Assembly: GCF_041415945.1 (NCBI RefSeq)
Contig: NZ_JBGCUS010000001.1
Span: 2,170,001 to 2,234,000, forward strand
DNA: 64,000 bases
Origin: Ancylobacter sp. IITR112
GTDB taxonomy: Bacteria; Pseudomonadota; Alphaproteobacteria; Rhizobiales; Xanthobacteraceae
Direction of reading: 5' to 3'
Positions 1-10,689 of this stretch are shown one piece after another (position 1 is the stretch's first letter; every line of letters begins with the position of its first letter). The position numbers and the translations under genes are program-made. Under the pieces are notes generated by a model. The model worked only from the letters and a program-made list of their open reading frames with translations, was not told the origin of the DNA and made no database searches.

Positions 1-90
1 TGAGTTACGTCCTGGAGGTGACGGCACCCGTCACGGCACGGGCGGGACGAGGGGTGGGCAGGTGATCGACACGGGGACGGGGACGGCACT
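1..90. other. Left edge, no gene assigned
   Basis: This is the stretch before the first gene. It is G-rich and holds a short inverted motif around 21-40 (acggcacccgtcacggca). The GGGGACGG block just before position 91 could serve as the ribosome binding site of the next gene. Nothing else is supportable. Confidence 0.4.
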
Positions 91-636
91 ATGAGATCAA
101 CTGCACAGAAAGCTGCTCCGGCGGTCGAAACGGCCGACGAAATCGAGGCACCGGAAATGACCTCGGCCTCGTCGGCCCCGCTCGATCCGCCGGTGAGTGT
201 CGGGCCCATCACCCCGCTGGAGATCGGCCGGGTGATCGAGCGCGCTCATCGCCGCTTCCTCGACGTCCTGCGCTCCGAATTGACCCGCCTCGGGGTGGAC
301 GACATCAGCCCGTCGCAGGTCATGCTGCTGTTCAATATCGGCAATGACGAGCTTTCCGTGCGCGATCTGCTCGATCGCGGTCACTATCTCGGCTCGAACG
401 CCTCCTACAATCTGAAGCAGCTCGTCGAAGCGGATTACGTCCACCGCGCGGCCTCGCAGCGTGACCGTCGGTCGGCTCGCCTGCGGCTGACCACAAAAGC
501 GCAGATGCTGTGCGACGCCATCCGGGCAACGCATGACACCCGCCCTCTGGGCCCGGACGAGGAGGACGCAGAACTGAACATCACCTATGGCGTGCTGCGC
601 CGCCTCGAACTTCTGTGGAGCGGCGCCTTCCGATAG
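91..636 (+). CDS. ldtR: MarR-family transcriptional regulator, LdtR-like
   Basis: This is a winged-helix DNA-binding protein of 181 residues. The first 45 or so residues are low-complexity. A MarR core follows, with the segment SPSQVMLLFNIGNDELSVRD, then the recognition-helix region GSNASYNLKQLVEADY and the wing containing SQRDRRSARLRLT. These stretches are characteristic of the LdtR branch in Hyphomicrobiales. In Liberibacter, LdtR controls an L,D-transpeptidase gene and stress tolerance. An L,D-transpeptidase gene lies at the far end of this window, but no regulatory link is shown by the sequence. The start at 91 follows a G-rich tract; a second in-frame ATG at residue 23 is possible. The gene converges on pgm, with a hairpin between them. 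Confidence 0.85.
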   Translation: MRSTAQKAAPAVETADEIEAPEMTSASSAPLDPPVSVGPITPLEIGRVIERAHRRFLDVLRSELTRLGVDDISPSQVMLLFNIGNDELSVRDLLDRGHYLGSNASYNLKQLVEADYVHRAASQRDRRSARLRLTTKAQMLCDAIRATHDTRPLGPDEEDAELNITYGVLRRLELLWSGAFR

Positions 637-641
637 GCACC

Positions 642-675
642 CCGCTTGCCGGACGGGCGACGGTCCGGCAAGCGG
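642..675. terminator. Hairpin between convergent ldtR-like gene and pgm
   Basis: A 13-bp perfect stem (ccgcttgccggac paired with gtccggcaagcgg) with an 8-base loop fills the gap between two converging genes. No T-run follows on either strand, so it may be a Rho-assisted or bidirectional terminator rather than a textbook one. Confidence 0.55.
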
Positions 676-684
676 CCGGCCTGT

Positions 685-2328
<1,644 letters not shown>

Positions 2329-2387
2329 TTACGCGACCCATCCCGGAGGGCCGCAGCCGCGCCGGGATTGTTAGACGTTTGGCGAGG

Positions 2388-2417
2388 GGCCCGGTTCCCG
2401 CGACAGGGAGCCGGGCC
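2388..2417 (-). terminator. GC-rich hairpin in the pgi-pgm gap
   Basis: A 12-bp stem (ggcccggttccc paired with gggagccgggcc, one G-U) with a 6-base loop starts about 10 bases after the pgi stop codon. No T-run follows. It could attenuate or stabilise pgi mRNA rather than end transcription fully. Confidence 0.45.
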
Positions 2418-2427
2418 GAGAGGATTG

Positions 2428-4071
2428 TCACTTGCCGACGAGATGGCGCAGCAGACCCGCTGCCGAGGTCGAGACGCTGTCGGGCGCCACGCCGCTTTCC
2501 ACCGCCGGCAGCAGCGTGCTCGCCAGTTCCTTGCCGAGTTCGACACCCCACTGGTCGAAGCTGTTGATGTTCCACACAGCTCCCTCCACGAACACCCGGT
2601 GCTCATAGAGGGCGATGATGCGCCCGAGCGTGTAGGGGTCCAGCGTCTCGTAAGCGATGGTGACGGAGGGCCGGCTGCCGGTGAACACGCGGTGCGGCGC
2701 GATCTTGTCGGCGGTGGCCTCGTCGCGGCCGGCGGCGAGAAGCTGCGCCTTCGCCTCTTCCAGCGTGCGGCCGCGCATCAGCGCCTCGGACTGGGCGAGG
2801 CAATTGGCGATCAGCATGGCATGCTGACGCTTGAGGCCCGGCTCGGTCTCTTCGGCATGGCCCTTTGCGGCGATGAGGAACTCGACCGGGATCGGGCTGG
2901 TGCCCTGATGGATGAGCTGGAAGAAGGCATGCTGGCCATTGGTCCCCGGCTCGCCCCACACGACAGGGCCGGTATCATGCGCCACCGTTTTGCCGTCGAG
3001 GGTCACATGCTTGCCGTTGCTCTCCATGTCGAGCTGCTGGAGATAGGCAGGCAGCCGCGCCAGATGCTGGTCATAAGGAATGACCGCGCGGGTGGCATAG
3101 CCGCACACGTCGCGGTGCCACAGACCAACGAGCGCGAGCAGGACGGGGAGGTTCTTTTCCAGCGGCGTGGTGCGGAAATGCGTGTCCATCGCATGACCAC
3201 CGGCGAGGAAGCGGCGGAAATTCGCCTCGCCCACCGCGATCATGACCGGCAGGCCGATGGCCGACCACACGGAATAGCGCCCGCCGACCCAGTCCCAGAA
3301 GCCGAACACCCGGTCCGGGGCGATGCCGAAAGCGGCGACCTTGTCGAGGGCGGTGGAGACGGCGGCGAAATGGTTGGCCACCGCCGCCTCGCCCAGCGCC
3401 TCGACGATCCAGTGCCGGGCGCTGGCGGCGTTCGCCATCGTCTCCTGGGTGGTGAAGGTCTTGGAGGCGACGATGAACAGGGTGGACGCCGGATCGAGGC
3501 CCTTCACCGTGTCATAGAGATGCGCGCCGTCGACATTGGAGACGTAATGGGCACGCGGGCCGTCGTGATAGGGCGTCAGCGCGATCGTCGCCATCACCGG
3601 GCCGAGATCGGACCCGCCAATGCCGATATTCACGACATCGGTGATGGGCTTGCCCGTCCAGCCTTTCAGCGCGCCGGAGCGGATGCCCTCGGCGAAGGCG
3701 GCCATGGCGGCGAGAACCGACGCCACATCGGCGCGCACATCCTGCCCGTCGACGACCAGCGGTGTCTCTCCGGGATCGCGCAGCGCCGTGTGCAGCACCG
3801 CGCGGTCTTCGGTCAGGTTGATGTGCACGCCGGAGAACATCGCCTCGCGCTTGGCCTCCACACCGGCCGCGCGGACGAGATCGAGCAGCAGGCCGAAGGT
3901 GTGCGCGGTGAGCGAGCACTTGGAGAAATCGAGCAGCATGTCCTCGAAAGAAGCGGAAAAGCGGTCGAACCGCTCGGGATCAGCGGCGAACAGGCTCGCC
4001 ACTTTCTCGTCGGCGCGGGAAGCATGGTCGGCGGCCAGAGCCTTGAAAACGTTCTCGGTCGCTGCGCTCAT
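2428..4071 (-). CDS. pgi: Glucose-6-phosphate isomerase
   Basis: The enzyme interconverts glucose-6-phosphate and fructose-6-phosphate in the cytosol. At 547 residues it belongs to the long bacterial form. Visible signatures are [11 protein letters not shown] (about 148-158), SKTFTTQET (203-211), [13 protein letters not shown] (263-275), the catalytic Glu in MESNGKH (E350) and the active-site His in [10 protein letters not shown] (H381). The C-terminal catalytic lysine is in [10 protein letters not shown] (K514). A clear ribosome binding site, GGAGG, lies just before the ATG at 4071. The start is 31 bases downstream of the cckA stop, which suggests cotranscription with cckA and pgm. In Entner-Doudoroff organisms such as these it mainly serves gluconeogenic supply of hexose for envelope sugars. 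Confidence 0.97.
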   Translation of the reverse strand: MSAATENVFKALAADHASRADEKVASLFAADPERFDRFSASFEDMLLDFSKCSLTAHTFGLLLDLVRAAGVEAKREAMFSGVHINLTEDRAVLHTALRDPGETPLVVDGQDVRADVASVLAAMAAFAEGIRSGALKGWTGKPITDVVNIGIGGSDLGPVMATIALTPYHDGPRAHYVSNVDGAHLYDTVKGLDPASTLFIVASKTFTTQETMANAASARHWIVEALGEAAVANHFAAVSTALDKVAAFGIAPDRVFGFWDWVGGRYSVWSAIGLPVMIAVGEANFRRFLAGGHAMDTHFRTTPLEKNLPVLLALVGLWHRDVCGYATRAVIPYDQHLARLPAYLQQLDMESNGKHVTLDGKTVAHDTGPVVWGEPGTNGQHAFFQLIHQGTSPIPVEFLIAAKGHAEETEPGLKRQHAMLIANCLAQSEALMRGRTLEEAKAQLLAAGRDEATADKIAPHRVFTGSRPSVTIAYETLDPYTLGRIIALYEHRVFVEGAVWNINSFDQWGVELGKELASTLLPAVESGVAPDSVSTSAAGLLRHLVGK

Positions 4072-4102
4072 CTCATCCTCCAGACAGTCCCGTCGCGGGA
4101 CA

Positions 4103-6628
4103 TTACTCGCTACGGCCAGGCTCGCTCCGGCCCATATGCGTCTTCACCGCCTCGATTAGCTGCTTGAGGGTGAACGGCTTCGGCAGGAAGCCGAAATCCG
4201 CACCCTCCGGCAGGTTCTTGGCGAAGGCTTCTTCCGCATAACCCGACATAAATATCACCTTGATGTCGGGATGGCTGGGACGCAACTCCTTCAGCAGCGT
4301 CGGGCCGTCCATTTCCGGCATCACCACGTCGGAAAGGACCAGTTCCACCTCACCGGGATGCTGCGCCATCACTTCCAGTGCTTCGACGCCGGAACCCGCC
4401 TCCAGCACATGATAGCCCCGCGAGGCCAACGCCCGGGCGGCGAAGGCGCGCACAGCCTCCTCATCCTCCACAAGCAGCAGCGTACCCCGCCCGGTGAGAT
4501 CGGCAGCCTTGGCGGGGACGTCGGGCTCCGCCGCACGCGGCGCCAGTTCGGCTGCCTCGGGAATATGGCGAGGCAGGAAGACGCGGAACACCGAGCCGCG
4601 CCCCACCTCGCTCTCCACCTGCAGCGTGCCCCCCGTCTGCTTGACGATGCCGTAGACGGTCGACAGCCCGAGCCCCGTGCCCTTGCCGACTTCCTTGGTG
4701 GAAAAGAAGGGCTCGAAGATCTTGTCCAGGATAGCGGGCGGAATCCCGCTGCCGGTGTCCGCCACCTCTACGAGCACATGGTCTGCCGCCGGCAGCCCCG
4801 CCTCGGCATAAGAGGCGGCCTGCCCGGCGCTCACATTGGCGGTGCGGATGGCGAGCGTGCCACCATTGGGCATGGCGTCGCGCGCATTGACCGCGAGGTT
4901 GACGATGACCTGCTCGAACTGGTTGAGGTCGGCCTTGACCGGCCAGAGGTCGCGCTCTTCCTTGACTTCCAGCTTGATGGTCTCGCCCAGCAGGCGACGC
5001 AGCAGCATGGTGAGATCGCTCATCACGTCGCCGAGGCGCAGCACCTGCGGACGCAGTGTCTGCCGGCGCGAGAAGGCGAGGAGCTGGCGCACCAGCCCCG
5101 CAGCACGATTGGCGTTCTGCTTGATCTGCATCACGTCCTGGAAGGACGGGTCGGTCGGCCGCGCATTGGCCAGCAGCAGATCCGAATAGCCGATGATGGC
5201 GGTCAGCACATTGTTGAAATCATGCGCGACGCCGCCGGCAAGCTGGCCGACCGCCTGCATCTTCTGCGACTGGGCGAACTGAGCTTCCAGCGCCCGCTGC
5301 TCGGTGGTCTCGATGACATAGACGATCGCCGCCTCGCGCGCGGCGCCGCCATCCTCGACGGAGGCGAAGTAGAACCGCGCGGAACGCCCGCCCTCGCGCT
5401 CCAGCACGATATCGAGCGGAGCCGGTGGCGCCTGCCCCAGCACCGCCGCCGTCAGCGCCCCCTGCAGTGGCGCGCGCGCCGGTTCAGGCACGACATCGAC
5501 GATATGCCTCCGCTCATCCTCGCGCCCGCCGAACAGCCGGGCGAACATGGCATTGGCGCGCAGCACCCGCCCTTCGGCATCGACTTCGGCAATGGCAATC
5601 GGCGAATTGTGGAAAAAGCGCGCAAAGCGCACTTCGGCCGCGCGTGCGGGGTCAGCGGCATTGTCCTCGCGCGAGCGGTTGACCACGAGTGTGCGCGAAG
5701 CGCCCGGCGTGCCGTCGGAGGCATAGGCGACACGGTGCCAGAGCCGGACCGGCAGCGGCTGCCCGTTCTTGCGCCGCAGGTCGAGATCGAGCACCTCGGT
5801 GCGCACCCCACCAGGCAGCGGCGCCATGCCTGTGAGCAGCGCCGCCGCCGGTCCCGGCACGATATCGCCCACGGTCAGCCCGCCGGGCCCGAACTCGGCC
5901 AGGTCGTAGCCGAGCCAATCGACCAGCGTGGCGTTGATGTAGTGAATGGCGCCGCCCGCCGCCGAGAAGAAACCGGCCGGGGCGTGGTCGAGATAATCAA
6001 TGGCGTGCTGCAGCTCGAGAAAGGCGCTCTCCTGGCGCTCGCGCTCGCGGGTGAGGTCGCTCACCGTCCATACCGCCGAGCGAACGCCCTTGCCCGACAC
6101 CGCCGGCCGGGCGCCGAGGCGCAGCCAGCGCACCGGCTGGCCGGGCACCGCGTGGCGCACCTCCTCAGCCGAGGCACGCCCCTCGCGAACCCCTTGGGCG
6201 AGGCGATAGACCGCCTCCGATACATCGGGATCGCTGGTGAACAGCCGCTCGACCGGCCGCGCCTCCGCCATCGAGGTTGCGCCGGTGATCTCGCAATAGC
6301 GCGGATTGGCGTAGAGAACGCGGCCAAGCGCGTCGACAATGCTCACCCCTTCGGGCGCACTGTCGGCGATCCGCCGCGCCAGCTCATCCCGCAGGTCCGG
6401 CGCGCCGAAGCGCAACAGGCCGGCAGCATAGGCGAACAGGGCAAAGACGCCGACAACGGCAAGAACGGTGAGCAGGCCGATGATCCACGGATCGGCCCGG
6501 TCACGCCCCAGCAACAGCAGCGACACCACCGCCCCGACAAGCGCAAGGGCGACGAGCAGCACCAGCCGGATGCTCCCGCCGATCTCGGCCCGGTCGAGGG
6601 TGGGGTCGTCGCGTCCGCTGTCCGCCAT
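4103..6628 (-). CDS. cckA: CckA-type hybrid histidine kinase
   Basis: This is a membrane-bound hybrid kinase of 841 residues. Two membrane helices (about 20-41 and 48-72) are followed by three PAS-like regions (about 80-195, 205-320, 330-445). The H-box [16 protein letters not shown] has its phospho-acceptor at H469, followed by an HATPase domain with [17 protein letters not shown] and GKGTGLGLS. The C-terminal receiver has aspartate D767 and lysine K817. This order and these motifs match CckA, which phosphorylates ChpT and then the cell-cycle regulator CtrA. The start was set at the ATG at 6628 (MADSGRDD) rather than an upstream in-frame codon, because the upstream 32 residues are an arginine-rich translation of promoter sequence. 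It is divergent from the FliO-domain gene. Confidence 0.92.
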   Translation of the reverse strand: MADSGRDDPTLDRAEIGGSIRLVLLVALALVGAVVSLLLLGRDRADPWIIGLLTVLAVVGVFALFAYAAGLLRFGAPDLRDELARRIADSAPEGVSIVDALGRVLYANPRYCEITGATSMAEARPVERLFTSDPDVSEAVYRLAQGVREGRASAEEVRHAVPGQPVRWLRLGARPAVSGKGVRSAVWTVSDLTRERERQESAFLELQHAIDYLDHAPAGFFSAAGGAIHYINATLVDWLGYDLAEFGPGGLTVGDIVPGPAAALLTGMAPLPGGVRTEVLDLDLRRKNGQPLPVRLWHRVAYASDGTPGASRTLVVNRSREDNAADPARAAEVRFARFFHNSPIAIAEVDAEGRVLRANAMFARLFGGREDERRHIVDVVPEPARAPLQGALTAAVLGQAPPAPLDIVLEREGGRSARFYFASVEDGGAAREAAIVYVIETTEQRALEAQFAQSQKMQAVGQLAGGVAHDFNNVLTAIIGYSDLLLANARPTDPSFQDVMQIKQNANRAAGLVRQLLAFSRRQTLRPQVLRLGDVMSDLTMLLRRLLGETIKLEVKEERDLWPVKADLNQFEQVIVNLAVNARDAMPNGGTLAIRTANVSAGQAASYAEAGLPAADHVLVEVADTGSGIPPAILDKIFEPFFSTKEVGKGTGLGLSTVYGIVKQTGGTLQVESEVGRGSVFRVFLPRHIPEAAELAPRAAEPDVPAKAADLTGRGTLLLVEDEEAVRAFAARALASRGYHVLEAGSGVEALEVMAQHPGEVELVLSDVVMPEMDGPTLLKELRPSHPDIKVIFMSGYAEEAFAKNLPEGADFGFLPKPFTLKQLIEAVKTHMGRSEPGRSE

Positions 6629-6887
6629 GTTCAAGCCAGAAGCCTTCCGCCGCCGCCGCCGATGCCGCGCAGCGCGGCGATTCAACCTGTCCTTCTTGGT
6701 GCCCGACCCGCTCCCGCGGGGCAAGGCCCGATTGGCTTTATCCGCCGCGCGCAGCGGCGCAGGGCGTTCCAGCCACGGCAGAAATACGGCCAGGGCTTGC
6801 CCGGCGCGGCCTTAAGCGACACAAAGGGCGGATGTGATCGGCCTGCGCAGCTTTCCCGCAGGCCCCGGCCTGCAGGAGATGTGGCGC

Positions 6888-8348
6888 ATGATGGATGTAC
6901 TGGCCGATCTCGGACCCTACACCATACCGATCCTCGCCCTTGTCGGACTGATCGTTCTGGCGGGGCTGGTGGTGTGGTTCGGGCGCCTCGCGCGGCGCAA
7001 CCGGAGCCAAGGCATGGTCGCCGGCCACCGGCTGGCCGTCATCGACCACATCCAGATCGACGAGAACCGCCGCCTCGTGCTCATCCAGCGCGACGATATT
7101 CAGCACCTCGTCGTCCTCGGCGGCGGCAGCGACTTCCTGGTGGAGAGCGGCATACCCGCCATTCATGCCCGGGCGCCGCAGCATCCGCCGATGACGGCGC
7201 GTGGCGCCGATCACGCGCGCACAGCCGAGCCGCCGCGCGCTTCCGCCCCGTTGCTGCACGAGGCCCCCCGGTCTTCCGAGGTCGCGCGGAGCGGTGAGCC
7301 CGTGCGCAGCGTAGAGCCGGTACGGACCGCGGAGACCTTGCCGGTCGATACTACCCCTCGCTTTGATCCCGCGCGGCCTGGAGAGGGCTATCGCGCCACA
7401 CCACCGCGTGGCGAGCCGCTGCGCGAGCCGCGTCCGTCCCGAGACCTGCCGCCGCTTCCCCCGGCTGCGCCGCGCGCCCCGCGTCCCGCGCCTTCGTCGG
7501 CAGAGGCACGCATGCCGCTGGAGCCTCGCCCACCCATGATCTCGCGCGGTCCGGCGCGAGACATCGGCACGGATGCCGCTCCGCAGCCTTACACCCCGGC
7601 TGCGCCCGCAGGACCCGTTTCTGGCCCGCCCTTCGCCCGCCGTCCGCTGGAACCGCGCGTACCGGAGCTGGCCGAGGGGACACGCACGCCCTCGCCGCCC
7701 GGCGCTTCGCCCCACGCGCCCGCCGCCGCGCCGGCGGTTCATCGCGCCGAACCCGCCAGTGCCGCCCCCTCCGACCAGGATACGGGCGCCCGGGTTGCGG
7801 TGAAGGTCGATCCACTCTTCGCAGGCATGGCGGAGCATCTGGAAGAGGCGCTGCGCCGACCGGCCGTTCCGGAGGTTGAACCGGTCCGCCCAATGGGGCC
7901 GACCTCGGCCATCGGCTCGCCGGCCTTCGAGCGCGCGCTTGAGAAGGCCATTGATCGACCGGCCCGGCCGGCTGCGCCCAATCCGGCTGCTCCTCACCCG
8001 ACGACGGCGGCGGCGCATGTGGCCATGCCTGCGCAGGCGAGCGTGCCGGCGCAGATCGTCCCCCCCACTCCTGCGGTTTCGTCCGTGGCGGCCACGGCGC
8101 CCTTGGTCGAGGCGGCCCCTGCCGTGAAGCCGCCCCTGGCCCCATCCCGTGCGCCCGCCTCCGGACCACAGCCTGAGGCAGGCGGGGAGGAGACCTCTTC
8201 CGCCGCCCCCACGCCGCCACTGCGGGCGATCGACATGTTCGCCCCGGAGATTCGCCTTGACGAGGCCGACACAGCGCGCCCGGGCGCGGAAGCCGATTTG
8301 TTCGAAGAAGAGATGGCGAGCCTTCTGGGCCGCAACCGGCGGCCCTGA
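6888..8348 (+). CDS. FliO-domain membrane protein with long Pro/Ala-rich tail
   Basis: The protein has about 486 residues. One membrane helix (about residues 10-30, TIPILALVGLIVLAGLVVWF) is followed by a short cytoplasmic FliO-like domain with HRLAVIDHIQIDENRRLVLI and HLVVLGG. The remaining 380 or so residues are rich in Pro, Ala and Arg and likely disordered, ending in an acidic segment. FliO assists assembly of the flagellar export gate (FliP). Here no flagellar gene is nearby, and the tail is far longer than in classical FliO, so the family call is firm but the role is not. The start at 6888 was chosen for a GGAG nine bases upstream; other in-frame starts at 6834 (GTG), 6879 and 6891 exist. 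Confidence 0.7.
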   Translation: MMDVLADLGPYTIPILALVGLIVLAGLVVWFGRLARRNRSQGMVAGHRLAVIDHIQIDENRRLVLIQRDDIQHLVVLGGGSDFLVESGIPAIHARAPQHPPMTARGADHARTAEPPRASAPLLHEAPRSSEVARSGEPVRSVEPVRTAETLPVDTTPRFDPARPGEGYRATPPRGEPLREPRPSRDLPPLPPAAPRAPRPAPSSAEARMPLEPRPPMISRGPARDIGTDAAPQPYTPAAPAGPVSGPPFARRPLEPRVPELAEGTRTPSPPGASPHAPAAAPAVHRAEPASAAPSDQDTGARVAVKVDPLFAGMAEHLEEALRRPAVPEVEPVRPMGPTSAIGSPAFERALEKAIDRPARPAAPNPAAPHPTTAAAHVAMPAQASVPAQIVPPTPAVSSVAATAPLVEAAPAVKPPLAPSRAPASGPQPEAGGEETSSAAPTPPLRAIDMFAPEIRLDEADTARPGAEADLFEEEMASLLGRNRRP

Positions 8349-8386
8349 GCGGCGGCCTTTCGTCTCCGCCTCGCAAGCCGAAAGCG

Positions 8387-8420
8387 AAAAGGGCGACCCG
8401 TCATCCGGGCCGCCCTTTTT
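8387..8420. terminator. Bidirectional terminator between FliO-like gene and dksA
   Basis: A long stem pairs aaaagggcg with cgccctttt around a second inner pairing of cccg and cggg. It has five T bases on the plus strand and four on the minus strand, so it can end transcription of both converging genes. Confidence 0.85.
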
Positions 8421-8473
8421 CATGTTCCCTTGCGCGCCTGTCTCAAACGGGCCCGTGAACGGTCGCGACCGTT

Positions 8474-8890
8474 TTAGTCGTCGCGATACACGCGCTCGCG
8501 GCGCTCATGGCGCTCCTGCGCCTCGATCGACAGCGTCGCAATCGGCCGGGCTTCGAGCCGCTTGAGCGAAATCGGCTCGCCGGTCTCCTCGCAATAGCCA
8601 TAGGAGCCGTCGTCGATCCGCTCCAACGCCGATTCGATCTTGGCGATCAGCTTGCGCTGGCGGTCGCGGGCCCGGAGTTCGATCGCGCGGTCCGTCTCGG
8701 AGGAGGCACGGTCGGCGATGTCCGGGTGGTTCTGATTCTCGTCCTGAAGGTGCTGAAGCGTCTCTTTCGCCTCGCGCAGGATATCTTCCTTCCACTGCAG
8801 CAGCTTATGGCGGAAATACTCCCGCTGCCGCTCATTCATGAAAGGCTCGTCCTCGCGGGGGCGATACTCTTGGTCGATCTCAACCGACAT
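8474..8890 (-). CDS. dksA: RNA polymerase-binding transcription factor DksA
   Basis: The protein has 138 residues and inserts into the RNA polymerase secondary channel to work with (p)ppGpp in starvation responses. The coiled-coil region contains DIADRASSETDRAIELRARD, with the conserved D-x-x-D-x-A tip. It is followed by the globular zinc-finger-type fold with YGYCEETGEPI, LKRLEARP and the C-terminal helix. Only one cysteine is present in the finger region (Cys-Glu-Glu-Thr then Ser-Ile-Glu-Ala), so the four-Cys zinc site of E. coli DksA is absent. That pattern is common in alphaproteobacterial DksA. The start at 8890 fits the family N-terminus; a second Met (MNERQREYF) exists at residue 18. 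Confidence 0.93.
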   Translation of the reverse strand: MSVEIDQEYRPREDEPFMNERQREYFRHKLLQWKEDILREAKETLQHLQDENQNHPDIADRASSETDRAIELRARDRQRKLIAKIESALERIDDGSYGYCEETGEPISLKRLEARPIATLSIEAQERHERRERVYRDD

Positions 8891-9053
8891 CGGCCTTCGT
8901 CCTCGTTTTGCGGGGGCACCCCTATCGGGGGCAGCTTATATCGCCACGCTCCGCCCCGCACAACACCTCACAGCGTCATGCGCTCGACACAAAATGCCGG
9001 ATTTTTCAGCAGCTTGAGCGCCCAAACGAGGCAGTGGGCCCGACGGGACCACA
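8891..9053. other. dksA upstream region
   Basis: This non-coding stretch precedes dksA and must hold its promoter. A short hairpin-like acccctatcgggggc lies close to the gene start at about 8917-8931. No other feature is evident. Confidence 0.4.
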
Positions 9054-9073
9054 GGCGCGGGAAACCCCGCGCC
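9054..9073 (-). terminator. Possible terminator downstream of mipA/ompV-like gene
   Basis: An 8-bp perfect stem (ggcgcggg paired with cccgcgcc) with loop aaac sits about 40 bases past the stop codon of the porin-like gene. There is no T-run, so the assignment is tentative. Confidence 0.35.
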
Positions 9074-9110
9074 ACAGCGGCGTTAGACGCCGGTACCCGG
9101 AGCCGCGCGA

Positions 9111-9986
9111 CTACTCGAAACCGAGGAAGAAGGTGTAGGCGAGCGACACGCCGGCCTGGAACTGGTTGCGGTCGCCATTCTGCACAACGAGCGGGCTGTC
9201 GGCCGCGTCGTCCATCAGATATTTATACTCGGCGAAGATCGAGCCGGTGATGTTCTCGGTGAAGCGCTTCACCACCTGTCCGCCGAAACCCACGGAGTAG
9301 ATCCCGCCGCCGGCCTGGTAGGGCGTCAGCGGATTGCCCAGCGCCTGGGCGAAGGCGGCTTCCGCCGGGGTGATGCCGTAATAGGTGTCGACATAGCCCG
9401 AGCTCGCCAGCGTCATGCGCGGGCCGGCGGAGAGGGTCACGCCCCAGAGCTCGGGACTGAAATGGATGGCATCGACGGCGAAATCGGCGACGACGCCCTC
9501 AAAGCCTCCAAAGCCGTAGCGCACGTCACCGCGCAGGCGCAGCCAGTCGACGGGGAACCACTGCGCATAGCCACCGATCTGGTAGGCATAGTCGATATCG
9601 GCCATGCCGCGCAGGGCAAAGGAACTGGACGAATCACGCTTCCAAGTCATCGTGCCGGTGATACCGGCCTCGAACACCCCGGTGTCGAACAGCGCAATGC
9701 TGGGATTATCGTTGAAGCTCTTGAACTCGCTGAGACGGTCGGCGCGGTTGATGCTGATGATCGGCTTGAAACCGAACTCATACTCATCCGACCCCATCCA
9801 GGTCGGAACCCCCATCACATAGCCGCCAAGGGTCACGGTCCACTGGCGGTCGCGGGATTCGGTCGGGGCATAGGCCGGGTCGCCCTTATAGGCCATGTCA
9901 GCCGCCCCAGCGAACGAGGCCGTCAGGCTCAGCGTCCCCGCTACAATCACCATTCCGGCGAAGCCGACTGACCGCATTGCAACCAT
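9111..9986 (-). CDS. MipA/OmpV-family outer membrane protein
   Basis: The protein has 291 residues with an export signal (hydrophobic core MVIVAGTLSLTASFAGA, cleavage after Ala around residue 28). The mature part alternates aromatic and polar residues as in an outer-membrane beta-barrel. It ends in AYTFFLGFE, close to the terminal-aromatic rule for BAM substrates. Segments such as WTVTLGGYVMGVPTWMGSDE and GFGGQVVKRFTENITGSIFA fit the MipA/OmpV family, whose members act as porins or scaffold murein hydrolases. The first codon may be 9986 or the ATG three codons later (9977). It is a single gene, divergent from sixA. Confidence 0.87.
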   Translation of the reverse strand: MVAMRSVGFAGMVIVAGTLSLTASFAGAADMAYKGDPAYAPTESRDRQWTVTLGGYVMGVPTWMGSDEYEFGFKPIISINRADRLSEFKSFNDNPSIALFDTGVFEAGITGTMTWKRDSSSSFALRGMADIDYAYQIGGYAQWFPVDWLRLRGDVRYGFGGFEGVVADFAVDAIHFSPELWGVTLSAGPRMTLASSGYVDTYYGITPAEAAFAQALGNPLTPYQAGGGIYSVGFGGQVVKRFTENITGSIFAEYKYLMDDAADSPLVVQNGDRNQFQAGVSLAYTFFLGFE

Positions 9987-10168
9987 CCTATGAAACCAAC
10001 AGCCTATTCCTTACAGGAGGCTAGCACGGAAGTGGTTGCCGAAAAGTCACTTAACGCCCGTCAATGATTTGGGCGGTATTGGCGGCGGGGGTGCTCGCAC
10101 CGCGCGTCGTCGTACCTATATGTCCGCCAAGGTCTTTCGCCCTGCCGTCACTCTCACCCTGGAACGCC

Positions 10169-10687
10169 ATGCTGCGCCTCATCCTGCTGCGTCACGCCAA
10201 ATCCGCCTGGCCGGACGGCGTTGCCGACATCGACCGCCCGCTTGCCCCGCGCGGCATCCGGGCTGCAACGACCATCGGCGCCTATATGGCGCAGGAAGGC
10301 CTCATCCCTGCCCGCAGCTTCGTCTCGCCCGCGCGCCGGACGCTGGAGACCTGGGAGATCGCCACGCGCGATTGGCCGGCGCATCCACTGCCGGCCTATG
10401 AGCGCAGCATCTATGAGGCGCCCGCCGCCAATCTTCTGCGCCTCGTCCGCGCGCAGGACGAGGCCTCTCCGCTGATGCTGGTCGGACATAATCCGGGCAT
10501 GGAGGATTTCACCACTCAATTGCTGCGCCGCGAGCAGCGCGCGAAAGTGCTGCCGAAATTTCCCACCGGCGCCTTCGCCGTCATCGACGTGCCGGTCGCC
10601 AACTGGGCCGAGGTGGAACCCGGCATCGGCACGCTGGAGCGGTTTGTCACCCCGCGCGCGCTCGGGATCACGAAGGAGAAGGAGTAG
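10169..10687 (+). CDS. sixA: SixA-type phosphohistidine phosphatase
   Basis: This is a histidine phosphatase superfamily protein of about 172 residues. The catalytic RHG-type motif appears as LLRHAKSAWPD at the N-terminus, where the nucleophilic His follows Arg. The second catalytic region is MLVGHNPGMEDF. The short length and RHAKS motif match SixA proteins, which dephosphorylate phosphohistidine on HPt or PTS proteins. The ATG at 10169 was chosen because the motif begins six residues later; an upstream in-frame start would add 35 residues with no family support. The gene ends two bases before ycjX, so sixA-ycjX-ycjF look like one operon. Confidence 0.88.
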   Translation: MLRLILLRHAKSAWPDGVADIDRPLAPRGIRAATTIGAYMAQEGLIPARSFVSPARRTLETWEIATRDWPAHPLPAYERSIYEAPAANLLRLVRAQDEASPLMLVGHNPGMEDFTTQLLRREQRAKVLPKFPTGAFAVIDVPVANWAEVEPGIGTLERFVTPRALGITKEKE

Positions 10688-10689
10688 CC

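Noticed and set aside
4271..7297. 1008-codon plus-strand frame opposite cckA
   Set aside because: The minus strand carries intact kinase and receiver motifs; the plus-strand product has no recognisable domain.
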